The notes under the pieces were generated by a model. That model searched no databases. It worked only from the letters and a program-made list of their open reading frames with translations, and was not told where the DNA came from. The translations under genes and the position numbers were made by a program. Below are positions 1-7,041 of a stretch of DNA of 12,809 nt, piece after piece. Source of the stretch: Oleiagrimonas sp964608595 (lineage in GTDB: Bacteria > Pseudomonadota > Gammaproteobacteria > Xanthomonadales > Rhodanobacteraceae); the NCBI GenBank assembly GCA_964608595.1, contig CAZSOU010000070.1, positions 1 to 12,809 on the forward strand, in the 5' to 3' direction. The number at the start of each line of letters is the position of its first letter. Within the stretch, counting starts at the first letter, position 1.

Positions 1-53
1 TCGATGACCATGCCTCCCATCCCACACGGTGCTTCAGGCCGACAGGCAAGCTA

Positions 54-78
54 TGGGGGAGCGGTCGGTGGCCGCGAC
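54..78 (+). repeat. REP-like palindrome, repeat copy 1
   Basis: GGGGGAGCGGTCGGTGGCCGC followed by GAC. This is a slightly degenerate member of the GTGGGAG-type REP family, in the same orientation as the copies at 162 and 270. The stem pairs CGGTC/CGGCC-type halves around a short loop. Confidence 0.6.
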
Positions 79-161
79 AGATACTGGCCAGCACCGGGGA
101 GAGGGGGCTCGATGACCATGCCTCCCATCCCACACGGTGCTTCAGGCCGACAGGCAAGCTA

Positions 162-186
162 TGTGGGAGCGGCCGATGGCCGCGAC
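162..186 (+). repeat. REP-like palindrome, repeat copy 2
   Basis: GTGGGAG head followed by GCGGCC-GAT-GGCCGC, a perfect 6-bp stem with a 3-base loop, then GAC. It is the best-preserved of the three single REPs in the tandem array. Confidence 0.7.
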
Positions 187-269
187 AGAGACTTGCCAAC
201 ACCGGGGAGAGGGGACTCGATGACCATGCCTCCCATCCCACACAGTGCTTCAGGCCGACAGGCAAGCTA

Positions 270-294
270 TGTGGGAGCGGTCGGTGGCCGCGAC
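270..294 (+). repeat. REP-like palindrome, repeat copy 3
   Basis: GTGGGAG head followed by GCGGTC-GGT-GGCCGC, then GAC. One stem position is a G-T pair in RNA. It lies about 30 bases upstream of the A1 start. Confidence 0.65.
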
Positions 295-326
295 AGAGAC
301 TTGCCAGCACCGGGCAGGGAGGCTCG

Positions 327-1586
327 ATGACCATGCCTCCCATTCTTTCCGCATTGCGCAAACACAAATCCGGCGTGGTGCTGATCACGCTGCAGATCGC
401 GCTCACGCTGGCCATCGTCTGCAACGCCATCTTCATCATCGCCGGTCGCATCGAAAAGGTGAATCGACCCACGGGGCTGGATGAAAGCAACCTGTTCCAG
501 GTGACACAGCAATGGGTTGGTGCGCCCACGGGAACCGACCAGACCAGCATCGACAAACTGGACAGCCTGTTGCAGGCAGACGTGGCCACCTTGCGCCGGA
601 TTCCCGGAGTGACCTCGGTGACGCCGACCAACTCTTTGCCTTTGGCCAACTCGACGTGGAGCACCGCCATCTCCACCAAGCCGCATATCGAATTCAAGGA
701 CAAATCCAGCTTCAACATGACGACCATGTATTTCGTCGACTCCAGCGCGCTGCAGACGCTGGGCACGAAATTGGTGGCCGGCCGCAACTTCAGGCCATCG
801 GAAGTGACGCACAACGTGCCGCGTTCGGAAATCCGGCCGGCAGTGGTCATCATTACCCGTGCCTTGGCGGACAAGCTTTTCCCGGGCGGCCATGCGCTTG
901 GCAAGACGGTATATCTCAATGGTTACAGTACGCCGTCCACGGTGATCGGCATCATCGCGCGCCTGCAAACCTCCAGCCTGGGGAGTTGGGCCGACGATTA
1001 CGAGTGGAGCTCGACACTCGTCCCGATGCGACTGGACGCCTCGTTCTCGCGTTATGCCGTGCGTACCAGGCCGGGTCGGTTGAGCGCGGCGATGCAGGCG
1101 GCCAGGCCTGCGCTGTACAAGGCCAATCCGATGCGCGTGATGGACGACGACGCCGTGCAAAGCTTCGCCCAGATCCGTGCCGACGGTTACAAGGGCGATG
1201 TCGGCATGGCCATCCTGATGGGCGTGATCTGCGTGATCCTGATCGCTGTCACCGCCGCCGGTATCGTCGGGCTGACCAGCTTCTGGGTCGGCCAACGGCG
1301 CAAGCAGATCGGCGTGCGCCGTGCGCTGGGCGCGACCAAGGGAAACATCCTGCACTACTTCCAGGTTGAAAACCTGATCATTGCCGGTGGTGGCGCTGTG
1401 CTCGGCATCATCCTCGCCGTCGGCCTCAACCTGCTGCTGATGCAGCACATGGCCATGGCGCGCCTGCCCCTCACCATCGTGCTGGCCGGCGTGGCGTTGG
1501 TGGTGGCGCTCGGCCAGGCCGCTGTCTACGTTCCCGCACGCCGCGCTGCCAACGTATCGCCGGTCGTGGCCACGAGGAGTGTGTGA
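327..1586 (+). CDS. MacB/FtsX-type ABC transporter permease, A-type copy 1 (A1)
   Basis: This is an inner-membrane permease subunit of 419 aa without an ATPase domain. Topology as read: cytoplasmic head with LRKHK (10-14), TM1 about 16-40, periplasmic MacB-type domain about 41-290, TM2 293-318, the coupling segment QRRKQIGVRRALGATKG (323-339), TM3 about 350-374 and TM4 about 383-405, ending ATRSV. The start at 327 has an SD-like GGGAGG at 317-322 and aligns with the MxxxPI starts of A2-A4; the ATG at 333 is a weaker alternative. A1 is the most divergent A-type copy at its C-terminus, lacking the WYLP motif before TM4. It shares GLDES and VAGR(N/D)F with A4. It lies directly behind the tandem repeats, and its AGGAG near the end serves the next small ORF. 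The substrate is unknown. Confidence 0.93.
   Translation: MTMPPILSALRKHKSGVVLITLQIALTLAIVCNAIFIIAGRIEKVNRPTGLDESNLFQVTQQWVGAPTGTDQTSIDKLDSLLQADVATLRRIPGVTSVTPTNSLPLANSTWSTAISTKPHIEFKDKSSFNMTTMYFVDSSALQTLGTKLVAGRNFRPSEVTHNVPRSEIRPAVVIITRALADKLFPGGHALGKTVYLNGYSTPSTVIGIIARLQTSSLGSWADDYEWSSTLVPMRLDASFSRYAVRTRPGRLSAAMQAARPALYKANPMRVMDDDAVQSFAQIRADGYKGDVGMAILMGVICVILIAVTAAGIVGLTSFWVGQRRKQIGVRRALGATKGNILHYFQVENLIIAGGGAVLGIILAVGLNLLLMQHMAMARLPLTIVLAGVALVVALGQAAVYVPARRAANVSPVVATRSV
1574..1579 (+). promoter_or_regulatory. Shine-Dalgarno for the small ORF at 1586, inside the end of A1
   Basis: GAGGAG lies 6 nt before the ATG that overlaps the A1 stop. It is formed by the codons ACG AGG AGT of the ...TRSV tail, using the Arg codon AGG. 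Confidence 0.6.
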
Positions 1587-1714
1587 TGCAGGTGCGCGAA
1601 AACCCTCGCGACCCCATTTGCCGGAGAGGCCGGTGGCACCGAAAGCGCCTGCCTCATGGTATGTCGGGGCCGCCGGCCCCTCCCACAGGATTCCATGGGG
1701 TGCGGAGATATTGA
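1586..1714 (+). CDS. Stop-start coupled small ORF between A1 and B1 (42 aa)
   Basis: The ORF starts in TGATG with the A1 stop and ends in TGATG with the B1 start, so both neighbours overlap it. A GAGGAG lies 6 nt upstream. The 42-residue product begins MQVRENPRDPIC and ends GVRRY; it has no TM segment and matches no family I know. Most of its length is an inverted pair of REP elements (1619-1690), which have kept the frame open. The ending GVRRY resembles GVEEEY of the equivalent ORF before B2. It may simply carry ribosomes from A1 to B1. That it is translated is an inference from SD placement, the double overlap and recurrence at the other two A-to-B junctions. Confidence 0.45.
   Translation: MQVRENPRDPICRRGRWHRKRLPHGMSGPPAPPTGFHGVRRY
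1619..1690. repeat. Inverted pair of REP elements (BIME-like) between A1 and B1
   Basis: The left half (1619-1644) is a degraded copy containing GAGAGGCCGGTGGCACCGA. The right half (1662-1690) is a good copy in opposite orientation, GTCGGGGCCGCCGGCCCCTC followed by CCACAGGA. The two halves could pair into a long hairpin in mRNA. The same element pair appears better preserved at 12689-12757. Confidence 0.75.
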
Positions 1715-3036
1715 TGTTTGCTTACTATTTCAGCTTGGCCGTGCGCAGTCTCAAGCGCAACAAGGCGCTCACCGTGCTCATGATCCTGGCCATCGCCGTC
1801 GGTATCGGCGCCAGCATGACCACGCTGACGGTGATGCACGTGCTTTCGGGTGATCCGCTGCCGGGCAGGAGCGCGCACATTTTCTACCCGCAAGTCGATC
1901 CGATTCCGGATCCCGCAGTGGATCATGGGCCGTTCGACGTGCTTGATTACCGCTCGGCTTTCGATTTGTGGAGTGCGCACCGTGCCGATCGCCAGGCGAT
2001 CATGGCCACCAGTGGCGTGAAGCTGAAGGCGCCGGATACGACATTGCCGCCATTGATGTTATCGATGCTGTCGACCACGACGGACTTCTTTGCGATGTTC
2101 GACGTGCCGTTCCGGTATGGCCATGCCTGGTCGGCGCAGCAGGATGCGCAACATGCGCGTGTGGCTGTCATATCGGCCGAACTCAACAACCGCTTGTTCG
2201 GCGGCGCCGACAGTGTCGGCCGTACGCTCGTCCTGCACGGTACGGCTGTGCGAATCATCGGTGTGCTGGCACCATGGCGGCCGTCGCCGTTGTTCTACGA
2301 GGTGGCCGGAGGCAATTTTGCTCACGGACATACCGCGTCGTTCTACCGTGAACCCGAAGACATCTACATGCCTTTCTTCACCGGGTTGGAGGTCAATGCC
2401 GACAATTTCGGCTGGTTCACGTGCTGGAGGACACCCGAAGACAAGGTCGATCTCGAGAACGCTCCCTGTGCATGGGTCCGTTTGTGGGTCGAATTGGACA
2501 CGCCGGCCAGGGTTGCCTCCTACCGCCAGTTCGTGGCGGCCTATGCGGCCAAGCAGAAGTCGTTGGGTCGTATCGCCCACGCCGACGACACGCGCATGAT
2601 GAGCCTGATGCAGTGGCTGGACTACAACCACGTGGTGCCGCAGGACGTGAGCCTGCAGACCTGGCTGGCATTCGGCTTCCTGCTGATCTGCCTGTTCAAT
2701 ACCGTTGGCCTGCTGCTGGCCAAGTTTCTGCGTCGCTCCAGCGAGTTTGGTGTGCGTCGTGCGCTAGGTGCCAGCCGCGGCACGGTGTTTGCGCAGTGCC
2801 TGATCGAGGCCGGCGTGGTGGGGTTGGTGGGAGGCATCGGTGGCTGGTTGCTGACCCTGCTCGGCCTGTGGCTGGTGCGCAGCCAACCGACGCCCTACGC
2901 CGACCTGGTGCATCTGGACGTGGGCATGTTTGTCATCACGTTTGTTCTGGCCATCGTCGCCAGTTTGCTGGCCGGCGTGTTGCCGGCGCTGCGCGCCAGC
3001 CGTGTTGCCCCGGCCTGGCAATTGAAGACGCTGTGA
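1714..3036 (+). CDS. MacB/FtsX-type ABC transporter permease, B-type copy 1 (B1)
   Basis: A permease subunit of 440 aa. MFAYYFSLAVRSLKRNK forms the cytoplasmic head, TM1 is about 20-45, followed by the B-type signature SGDPLPGRSA. The periplasmic domain spans about 50-312 and includes TTTDFFAMFDVPF. The C-terminal FtsX block has TM2 about 315-336, the coupling segment FGVRRALGASRG (345-356), TM3 about 360-387 and TM4 about 403-425. Two periplasmic cysteines, C237 and C252, also occur in B2 and may form a disulfide. The frame is open 45 codons upstream, but the start at 1714 is preferred: GGAG at 1704-1707, exact alignment with the MFGYY starts of B2 and B3, and overlap with the preceding small ORF. 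A2 follows 10 bp later, suggesting a B-A pair made together. Confidence 0.93.
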   Translation: MFAYYFSLAVRSLKRNKALTVLMILAIAVGIGASMTTLTVMHVLSGDPLPGRSAHIFYPQVDPIPDPAVDHGPFDVLDYRSAFDLWSAHRADRQAIMATSGVKLKAPDTTLPPLMLSMLSTTTDFFAMFDVPFRYGHAWSAQQDAQHARVAVISAELNNRLFGGADSVGRTLVLHGTAVRIIGVLAPWRPSPLFYEVAGGNFAHGHTASFYREPEDIYMPFFTGLEVNADNFGWFTCWRTPEDKVDLENAPCAWVRLWVELDTPARVASYRQFVAAYAAKQKSLGRIAHADDTRMMSLMQWLDYNHVVPQDVSLQTWLAFGFLLICLFNTVGLLLAKFLRRSSEFGVRRALGASRGTVFAQCLIEAGVVGLVGGIGGWLLTLLGLWLVRSQPTPYADLVHLDVGMFVITFVLAIVASLLAGVLPALRASRVAPAWQLKTL

Positions 3037-3046
3037 GGATTCACCC

Positions 3047-4264
3047 ATGCAGATCAAACCCATCTACGCAGCACTGAAGAAACACAAGCTGGCGATGCTG
3101 TTGATCACCCTGGAAATCGCTTTGGCATGCGCGGTGCTGTGCAACGCCTGTTTCCTGATTGTCAGCCGCCTCGCACAGATGAACATCACCAGTGGTGTGG
3201 ACGAGGCTTCACTGGCCACCATCAGTGTGACCGGCTATGACCAGAGCCAGGCCGTCGATCTCAATGCCCGCGTGCTGAAGGGGTTGCGTGGCATTCCCGG
3301 CGTCGAATCGGTCAGCGTGATCAATGCCGTGCCGTTTGGCGAACGCGGTGGTACCGCGGGCGTGACGAGACATCCGGATGACACGCACAGAGCGGGTGTC
3401 GTGCACTTTTATATCGGTGCGCCGGGAAGCTTCAAGGCACTGGGACTCAAGGTCAGCGAGGGGAGGGCGCCGCGGTCGGGCGATTACCAGCCAGTAAGCA
3501 CGTTCATGCCCAATGACGCAAAAGTGCTCGTCACGCAGGCACTGGCCGAGCACTTGTGGCCGGGGGAAAATCCGTTGGGCAAGGATTTCTGGATGGGTAA
3601 AAAGTACCATTTTCGCGTTGTGGGCATCATGCCGCGACTGATCGTGCCACATCCGGGTATTCGCGGCCCCCAGCAGAAATATTGGTCGGTTTTTGTCCCG
3701 GCTCTGCCGGGCGCCCACTTTGCCGGACGCTATTTGATTCGCGCCAGGCCAGCCGTATTGCAACGCGTGATGCGCGATGCCCGTGCCGCCATCCACAAGA
3801 TCGCGCCGTTTGCCGTGCTCGACCGCGGCCAGAGTCAGACGATCACCGACATGCGCGATGAGTTTTTCCAGACCGACCGCGCCATGGCCGGCATGCTGAT
3901 CGGCGTGATCGTGGCGTTGCTCGGAATCACTGCCTTCGGCATCGTCGGCCTGGCCAGTTTCTGGGTGGCGCAGCGGCGCAAGCAGATCGGCGTGCGTCGC
4001 GCGCTGGGTGCCACGCGCGGTGACATCCTGCGCTACTTCCAGACCGAGAATTTTCTCATCGTCACTTTCGGCATCGTGCTCGGCATGGTGCTCGCTTTCG
4101 GCATCAACCTGATGCTGATGCAGCACTATGCGCTGCCGCGTCTGCCGTACTGGTACCTGCCGGTGGGCGCGCTGGCCTTGTGGCTGCTCGGCCAGGTGGC
4201 GGTGTTGGCCCCGGCCCTGCGCGCCTCGAGCGTGCCACCGGTGGTGGCCACGAGGAGCGTGTGA
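3047..4264 (+). CDS. MacB/FtsX-type ABC transporter permease, A-type copy 2 (A2)
   Basis: A permease subunit of 405 aa with head MQIKPIYAALKKHK, TM1 about 16-40 (with the A-type ACAVLCNACF), a periplasmic domain about 41-280 with no cysteines, and TM2 about 281-306. The coupling segment is RRKQIGVRRALGATRG (310-325), followed by YFQTENFL, TM3 about 334-358 and TM4 about 368-392, ending PPVVATRSV. It is closest to A3: both begin with KPIYA and both have LWP in the periplasmic domain. It starts 10 bp after B1. Its last codons contain GAGGAG, an SD for the small ORF that overlaps its stop. The substrate cannot be inferred. Confidence 0.93.
   Translation: MQIKPIYAALKKHKLAMLLITLEIALACAVLCNACFLIVSRLAQMNITSGVDEASLATISVTGYDQSQAVDLNARVLKGLRGIPGVESVSVINAVPFGERGGTAGVTRHPDDTHRAGVVHFYIGAPGSFKALGLKVSEGRAPRSGDYQPVSTFMPNDAKVLVTQALAEHLWPGENPLGKDFWMGKKYHFRVVGIMPRLIVPHPGIRGPQQKYWSVFVPALPGAHFAGRYLIRARPAVLQRVMRDARAAIHKIAPFAVLDRGQSQTITDMRDEFFQTDRAMAGMLIGVIVALLGITAFGIVGLASFWVAQRRKQIGVRRALGATRGDILRYFQTENFLIVTFGIVLGMVLAFGINLMLMQHYALPRLPYWYLPVGALALWLLGQVAVLAPALRASSVPPVVATRSV
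4252..4257 (+). promoter_or_regulatory. Shine-Dalgarno for the small ORF at 4264, inside the end of A2
   Basis: GAGGAG lies 6 nt before the ATG overlapping the A2 stop, in codons ACG AGG AGC, the same arrangement as at 1574. Confidence 0.6.
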
Positions 4265-4416
4265 TGCGCCAGTGGACGCATGAAAAACACGACACCGGCC
4301 GGAGCGCATCTCACGCGCAACCGGTCTCGGCACACGAACAAGCGTTGCGGCTGTCGCGCATGCGATGCGCTCCGGCGGGGAGGATGAAAACCGCCGGTGT
4401 GGAGGAGGAATACTGA
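4264..4416 (+). CDS. Stop-start coupled small ORF between A2 and B2 (50 aa)
   Basis: TGATG overlaps join it to both A2 and B2. An SD lies 6 nt upstream. The 50-residue product begins MRQWTHEKHDTGRS and ends MKTAGVEEEY. Both ends resemble the 24-residue ORF before B3 (start MNPRTHAKHNTGGS, then VKTGGEGERR), so the two are homologous at protein and DNA level. The 26 extra residues coincide with an inverted REP pair (4301-4373); the length difference is 78 bp, exactly in frame. It is hydrophilic with no TM segment or known domain. It could be a translated micropeptide or only a coupling cistron. Its C-terminal codons also supply the strong SD of B2, GGAGGAGG. Confidence 0.5.
   Translation: MRQWTHEKHDTGRSASHAQPVSAHEQALRLSRMRCAPAGRMKTAGVEEEY
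4301..4373. repeat. Inverted pair of GGAGCGCATC-type REP elements inside the A2-B2 small ORF
   Basis: The left half is GGAGCGCATCTCACGCGCAA (4301-4320). The right half (4353-4373) reads, on the other strand, GGAGCGCATCGCATGCGCGA. The right half has its own hairpin, GCGCAT-GCG-ATGCGC. The 19 bases GTCGCGCATGCGATGCGCT recur exactly at 12635-12653. This is a second REP family, different from the GTGGGAG type. Confidence 0.75.
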
Positions 4417-5735
4417 TGTTCGGTTATTACCTTGACCTGGCCCTGCGCAGCTTCAAGCGCAACAAGGTGCTCACGACATTGATGGTGCTGGCACTGGGTC
4501 TGGGCATCGGCGCGTCGATCACCACGTTGACGGTGTTGAAGCTGTTGTCGGGTGATCCGCTGCCGCAGAAAAGCGCGCGCATCTTCACGCCCGTGGTCAA
4601 CCCGTTCCCTGCCGGGTCGATGGGCAAGCAGACCGACAGCATGCCGCGGTGGTGGGGCGACCTGATGTCTTATCCGGACGCGATGAACCTGCTGCGTGCC
4701 GACAAGGCCAGGCGGCAGACAGTGGTGGCATTGACCCGAGCCAGGGTCACGCCGCAAAAAACGGGACGCCATCCGTTTTTCGGCAGTGGCGTGATGACGA
4801 CGTCGGATTTCTTCGCCATGTTCGACGTGCCATTCGCGTACGGCAGTGGTTGGAGCACCAAAGCCGGCGAGCAGCGCGCGCGTGTCGTGGTGATCTCCGC
4901 CGCGCTCAACGAAAAGATGTTCGGCGGCGGGAACAGCATCGGTCGTACTCTGCGTGTCAACGACCATGACTACCGCATCATCGGCGTACTGAAACCGTGG
5001 GCGCCGCAACCGAATTTCTATTCGGCAGGCCTTGGCGCGAGAAACTACGGCAAGGGAGATGCCTTGTTCCTGCCGCTCAAATCGGCCCGTGCCGACGGGA
5101 TGAATATTCACGGCGAAAACTACAGTTGCTTCGGCAAGGGTGATCTGAAACATCTCGAGACCGCACCCTGTGCCTGGTTGGGTGTGTGGGTGGAACTTGC
5201 CAGCGCCTCGGATGCCGCAGCGTACAAGCAGTTTCTTTCGCATTACGCACAGCAGCAGATGGCGCTCGGACGTCTGCATTACCCGCAGGTATGGCTGCAT
5301 GGCTTGATGGATTTCCTGACCCTGAAGCACGTGGTTCCGGAGGACGTGAAGCTGCAGACCAATCTGGCGTTCGGGTTTCTGCTGATCTGCATCGTCAATA
5401 CAGTGGGCTTGCTGTTGGCCAAATGCTTGCGGCGGCGGCGCGAAATCGGTGTGCGTCGTGCGCTGGGTGCCACGCGCGGCACGATCTTTGTCCAGTTCAT
5501 GGTCGAGTCCGCCATGGTCGGTGTGGCCGGAGGCGTGCTCGGCCTGGTTTTTGCCGAGCTCGGCCTGTGGGCGATCCGCCGGCAACCGGCAGCGTATGCC
5601 GACTTGGCGCACCTTGACGTGTCGATGTTTCTCGCCACCTTCGTCATTGCGCTCATCGCCAGCCTGATTGCCGGGATTCTGCCGGCGTGGCGTGCCTGCG
5701 TCGTGGCGCCTGCCCCCCAGCTCAAAGCCGCCTGA
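4416..5735 (+). CDS. MacB/FtsX-type ABC transporter permease, B-type copy 2 (B2)
   Basis: A permease subunit of 439 aa with head MFGYYLDLALRSFKRNK, TM1 about 20-45, the B-type signature SGDPLPQKSA and a periplasmic domain about 50-310 with TTSDFFAMFDVPF. The C-terminal FtsX block has TM2 about 314-336 (AFGFLLICIVNTVGLLLAK), then IGVRRALGATRG, TM3 and TM4, ending QLKAA. C238 and C252 match the cysteine pair of B1. The frame is open 17 codons upstream, but 4416 is chosen because GGAGGAGG lies at 4401-4408 and the start aligns with B1 and B3. The preceding small ORF stops in its ATG. A3 begins 11 bp after its end. Confidence 0.93.
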   Translation: MFGYYLDLALRSFKRNKVLTTLMVLALGLGIGASITTLTVLKLLSGDPLPQKSARIFTPVVNPFPAGSMGKQTDSMPRWWGDLMSYPDAMNLLRADKARRQTVVALTRARVTPQKTGRHPFFGSGVMTTSDFFAMFDVPFAYGSGWSTKAGEQRARVVVISAALNEKMFGGGNSIGRTLRVNDHDYRIIGVLKPWAPQPNFYSAGLGARNYGKGDALFLPLKSARADGMNIHGENYSCFGKGDLKHLETAPCAWLGVWVELASASDAAAYKQFLSHYAQQQMALGRLHYPQVWLHGLMDFLTLKHVVPEDVKLQTNLAFGFLLICIVNTVGLLLAKCLRRRREIGVRRALGATRGTIFVQFMVESAMVGVAGGVLGLVFAELGLWAIRRQPAAYADLAHLDVSMFLATFVIALIASLIAGILPAWRACVVAPAPQLKAA

Positions 5736-5746
5736 CGGAGACGATC

Positions 5747-6967
5747 ATGGATATCAAACCCATCTATGCCAGTCTGCGCAAACACCGGATTCCGGCCATC
5801 CTGATCGTTCTGGAAATCGCGTTGGCGTGTGCGGTGTTCTGCAACGCGGTGTTCATGATCGGTCAGCGTGTTGCCGACCTCCACATGCCCAACGCGATCG
5901 ATCAGATGGGCGTGGTGGACATCAGCGTGATCGGCAATGACCCTGATGAGGTCAATGCGGATGTTCCGCGCAACCTGGCTGCCCTGAGACGCATTCCCGG
6001 CGTCATCGAAGCGGCGGCCAGCACCACGGTGCCGTTCGGCAGCGGCCTGTGGACCGACGGTGTGTCCACCAAGTCGCAAAGCCAGGGTGAGGCCGTTCGG
6101 GTGGGTGCGTCGCGCTACATGTTCACGCGGGGCGGCCCGAAGGCATTCGGACTGAAGTTGCTCGAAGGGCGATTTTTCAACGACAGCGAATACGCCACTG
6201 CGAGCATGGAAGATACGCGCATGCCCGGTGCGCCTGTCGTGATCGTGACCCGCGCCCTTGCACGGCACTTGTGGCCGAATGCCGATGCCATCGGCCAGCG
6301 GCTGTGGCTCGCCGGCTCGCATCCTTACACGGTCGTTGGTGTCATCGCCAATGTCGTGCGGCCGGGACATGCGCGCGGTTTGCGTGATGCCGCCTACTAC
6401 GCCACCTTTTTCCCGTCGGGGCCGGATGCGGCGCTGACCGATTACATCGTGCGCACCACGCCAGAAAACATCGACAAGGTTCTGCGTATATCCACCGATA
6501 CGTTGCAGAGGTTGTCGCCCGGCGCCGTCGTCAACGGCCAGACGTTTTCCGACATTCGCCACAGCGCGTTCGCCGGTACCCGTTCCATGGTGTGGATACT
6601 GGTATTGGTCTGCGTGGTCATGCTGGCGGTGACCGCCTTCGGCATCGTCGGCCTGAGCAGTTTCTGGGTGCGCCAGCGGCGACGGCAGATCGGCATTCGC
6701 CGCGCGCTGGGCGCAACTCGCGGCCACATCATGCAGTACTTCCAGACCGAGAATTTCCTGCTGAGCAGCCTCGGCGTCGTGCTCGGAATCATCCTTGCGT
6801 TCGGCATCAACCTGTATTTGATGCAGCACTATCAGTTGAGCCGGATGCCCTGGTACTACCTGCCGATCAGTGCAATCGCATTGTGGCTGCTCGGCCAGCT
6901 GGCCGTCCTCGGCCCGGCCCTGCGAGCCTCGCATGTGCCGCCCGTCGTTGCGACAAGGAGTGTGTGA
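5747..6967 (+). CDS. MacB/FtsX-type ABC transporter permease, A-type copy 3 (A3)
   Basis: A permease subunit of 406 aa with head MDIKPIYASLRKHR, TM1 about 16-40 (ACAVFCNAVF), and a cysteine-free periplasmic domain about 41-280. TM2 is about 282-307, coupling segment RRRQIGIRRALGATRG (311-326), then YFQTENFL, TM3 about 337-359 and TM4 about 370-394, ending PPVVATRSV. The open frame begins 20 codons earlier inside B2, but GGAG at 5737-5740 and alignment with A2 fix the start at 5747. It is the closest relative of A2 in the window, suggesting duplication of a B-A unit. AAGGAG in its last codons serves the small ORF overlapping its stop. Confidence 0.93.
   Translation: MDIKPIYASLRKHRIPAILIVLEIALACAVFCNAVFMIGQRVADLHMPNAIDQMGVVDISVIGNDPDEVNADVPRNLAALRRIPGVIEAAASTTVPFGSGLWTDGVSTKSQSQGEAVRVGASRYMFTRGGPKAFGLKLLEGRFFNDSEYATASMEDTRMPGAPVVIVTRALARHLWPNADAIGQRLWLAGSHPYTVVGVIANVVRPGHARGLRDAAYYATFFPSGPDAALTDYIVRTTPENIDKVLRISTDTLQRLSPGAVVNGQTFSDIRHSAFAGTRSMVWILVLVCVVMLAVTAFGIVGLSSFWVRQRRRQIGIRRALGATRGHIMQYFQTENFLLSSLGVVLGIILAFGINLYLMQHYQLSRMPWYYLPISAIALWLLGQLAVLGPALRASHVPPVVATRSV
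6955..6960 (+). promoter_or_regulatory. Shine-Dalgarno for the small ORF at 6967, inside the end of A3
   Basis: AAGGAG lies 6 nt before the ATG overlapping the A3 stop, in codons ACA AGG AGT. Spacing is identical to the SDs at 1574 and 4252. Confidence 0.6.
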
Positions 6968-7041
6968 TGAACCCGCGGACGCATGCAAAACACAACACCG
7001 GCGGGAGCGTGAAAACGGGCGGCGAGGGGGAGCGAAGGTGA
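6967..7041 (+). CDS. Stop-start coupled small ORF between A3 and B3 (24 aa)
   Basis: This is the shortest and probably least altered of three equivalent ORFs. TGATG overlaps join it to A3 and to B3. The product begins MNPRTHAKHNTGGS and continues VKTGGEGERR; it is basic and hydrophilic. The THxKHxTGxS and KTxGxE parts match the ORF before B2, which has an REP pair inserted between them. Its end carries the purine-rich SD of B3 (GGGGGAG, 7026-7032). The role is unknown; passing ribosomes from A3 to B3 is the simplest explanation. Confidence 0.5.
   Translation: MNPRTHAKHNTGGSVKTGGEGERR

Larger units (their letters stand above)
1..323 (+). repeat. Three tandem ~108-bp repeats carrying REP palindromes and copies of the A1 start
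   Basis: Direct copies begin at 1, 109 and 217 (108, 108 and 107 bp), each starting TCGATGACCATGCCTCCCAT. The same 20 bases occur once more at 324-343, where they are the real start of the first permease gene, so the unit is about 88 bp of upstream DNA plus the first 17 coding bases. Each copy holds a REP-like palindrome of the form GTGGGAGCGGCC-GAT-GGCCGC and ends in a purine-rich SD just before the duplicated ATG. The copies are nearly identical, differing by a few substitutions; the last is one base short near its end. More copies may lie to the left. No promoter was recognised in the region. Confidence 0.95.
4..330 (+). other. Open frame through the tandem repeats, overlapping the permease start (ATGA); doubtful coding
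   Basis: The first two repeats are 108 bp (36 codons), so one frame stays open through all three: 108 codons with a 36-residue repeat beginning MTMPPIPHGASGRQASY. It stops at 328-330, inside the ATGA that starts A1 at 327. If the third copy had its missing base, this frame would run straight into the permease. Each unit has its own SD and ATG, so initiation is possible, but the composition follows the REP DNA and I recognise no protein family. It is most likely a by-product of the repeat, perhaps a coupled leader. Confidence 0.25.

Noticed and set aside
1..323. CRISPR array
   Set aside because: The three units are near-identical over their whole ~108-bp length with no variable spacers, and they include the next gene's start; this is a tandem duplication.
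1634..1648. TGGCAC-N5-GCGC resembling a sigma-54 -24/-12 promoter before B1
   Set aside because: The -12 part lacks TT, and the sequence is part of a degraded REP element (1619-1644). No better -24/-12 site was seen in the window by eye, so the regulator's target is probably upstream.
1579..1713. N-terminal extension of B1 (and likewise B2 from 4365 and B3 from 6870)
   Set aside because: The extensions are unrelated to each other and to the family, lie in REP DNA or the previous gene, while the internal ATGs have good SDs and align across all three B proteins.
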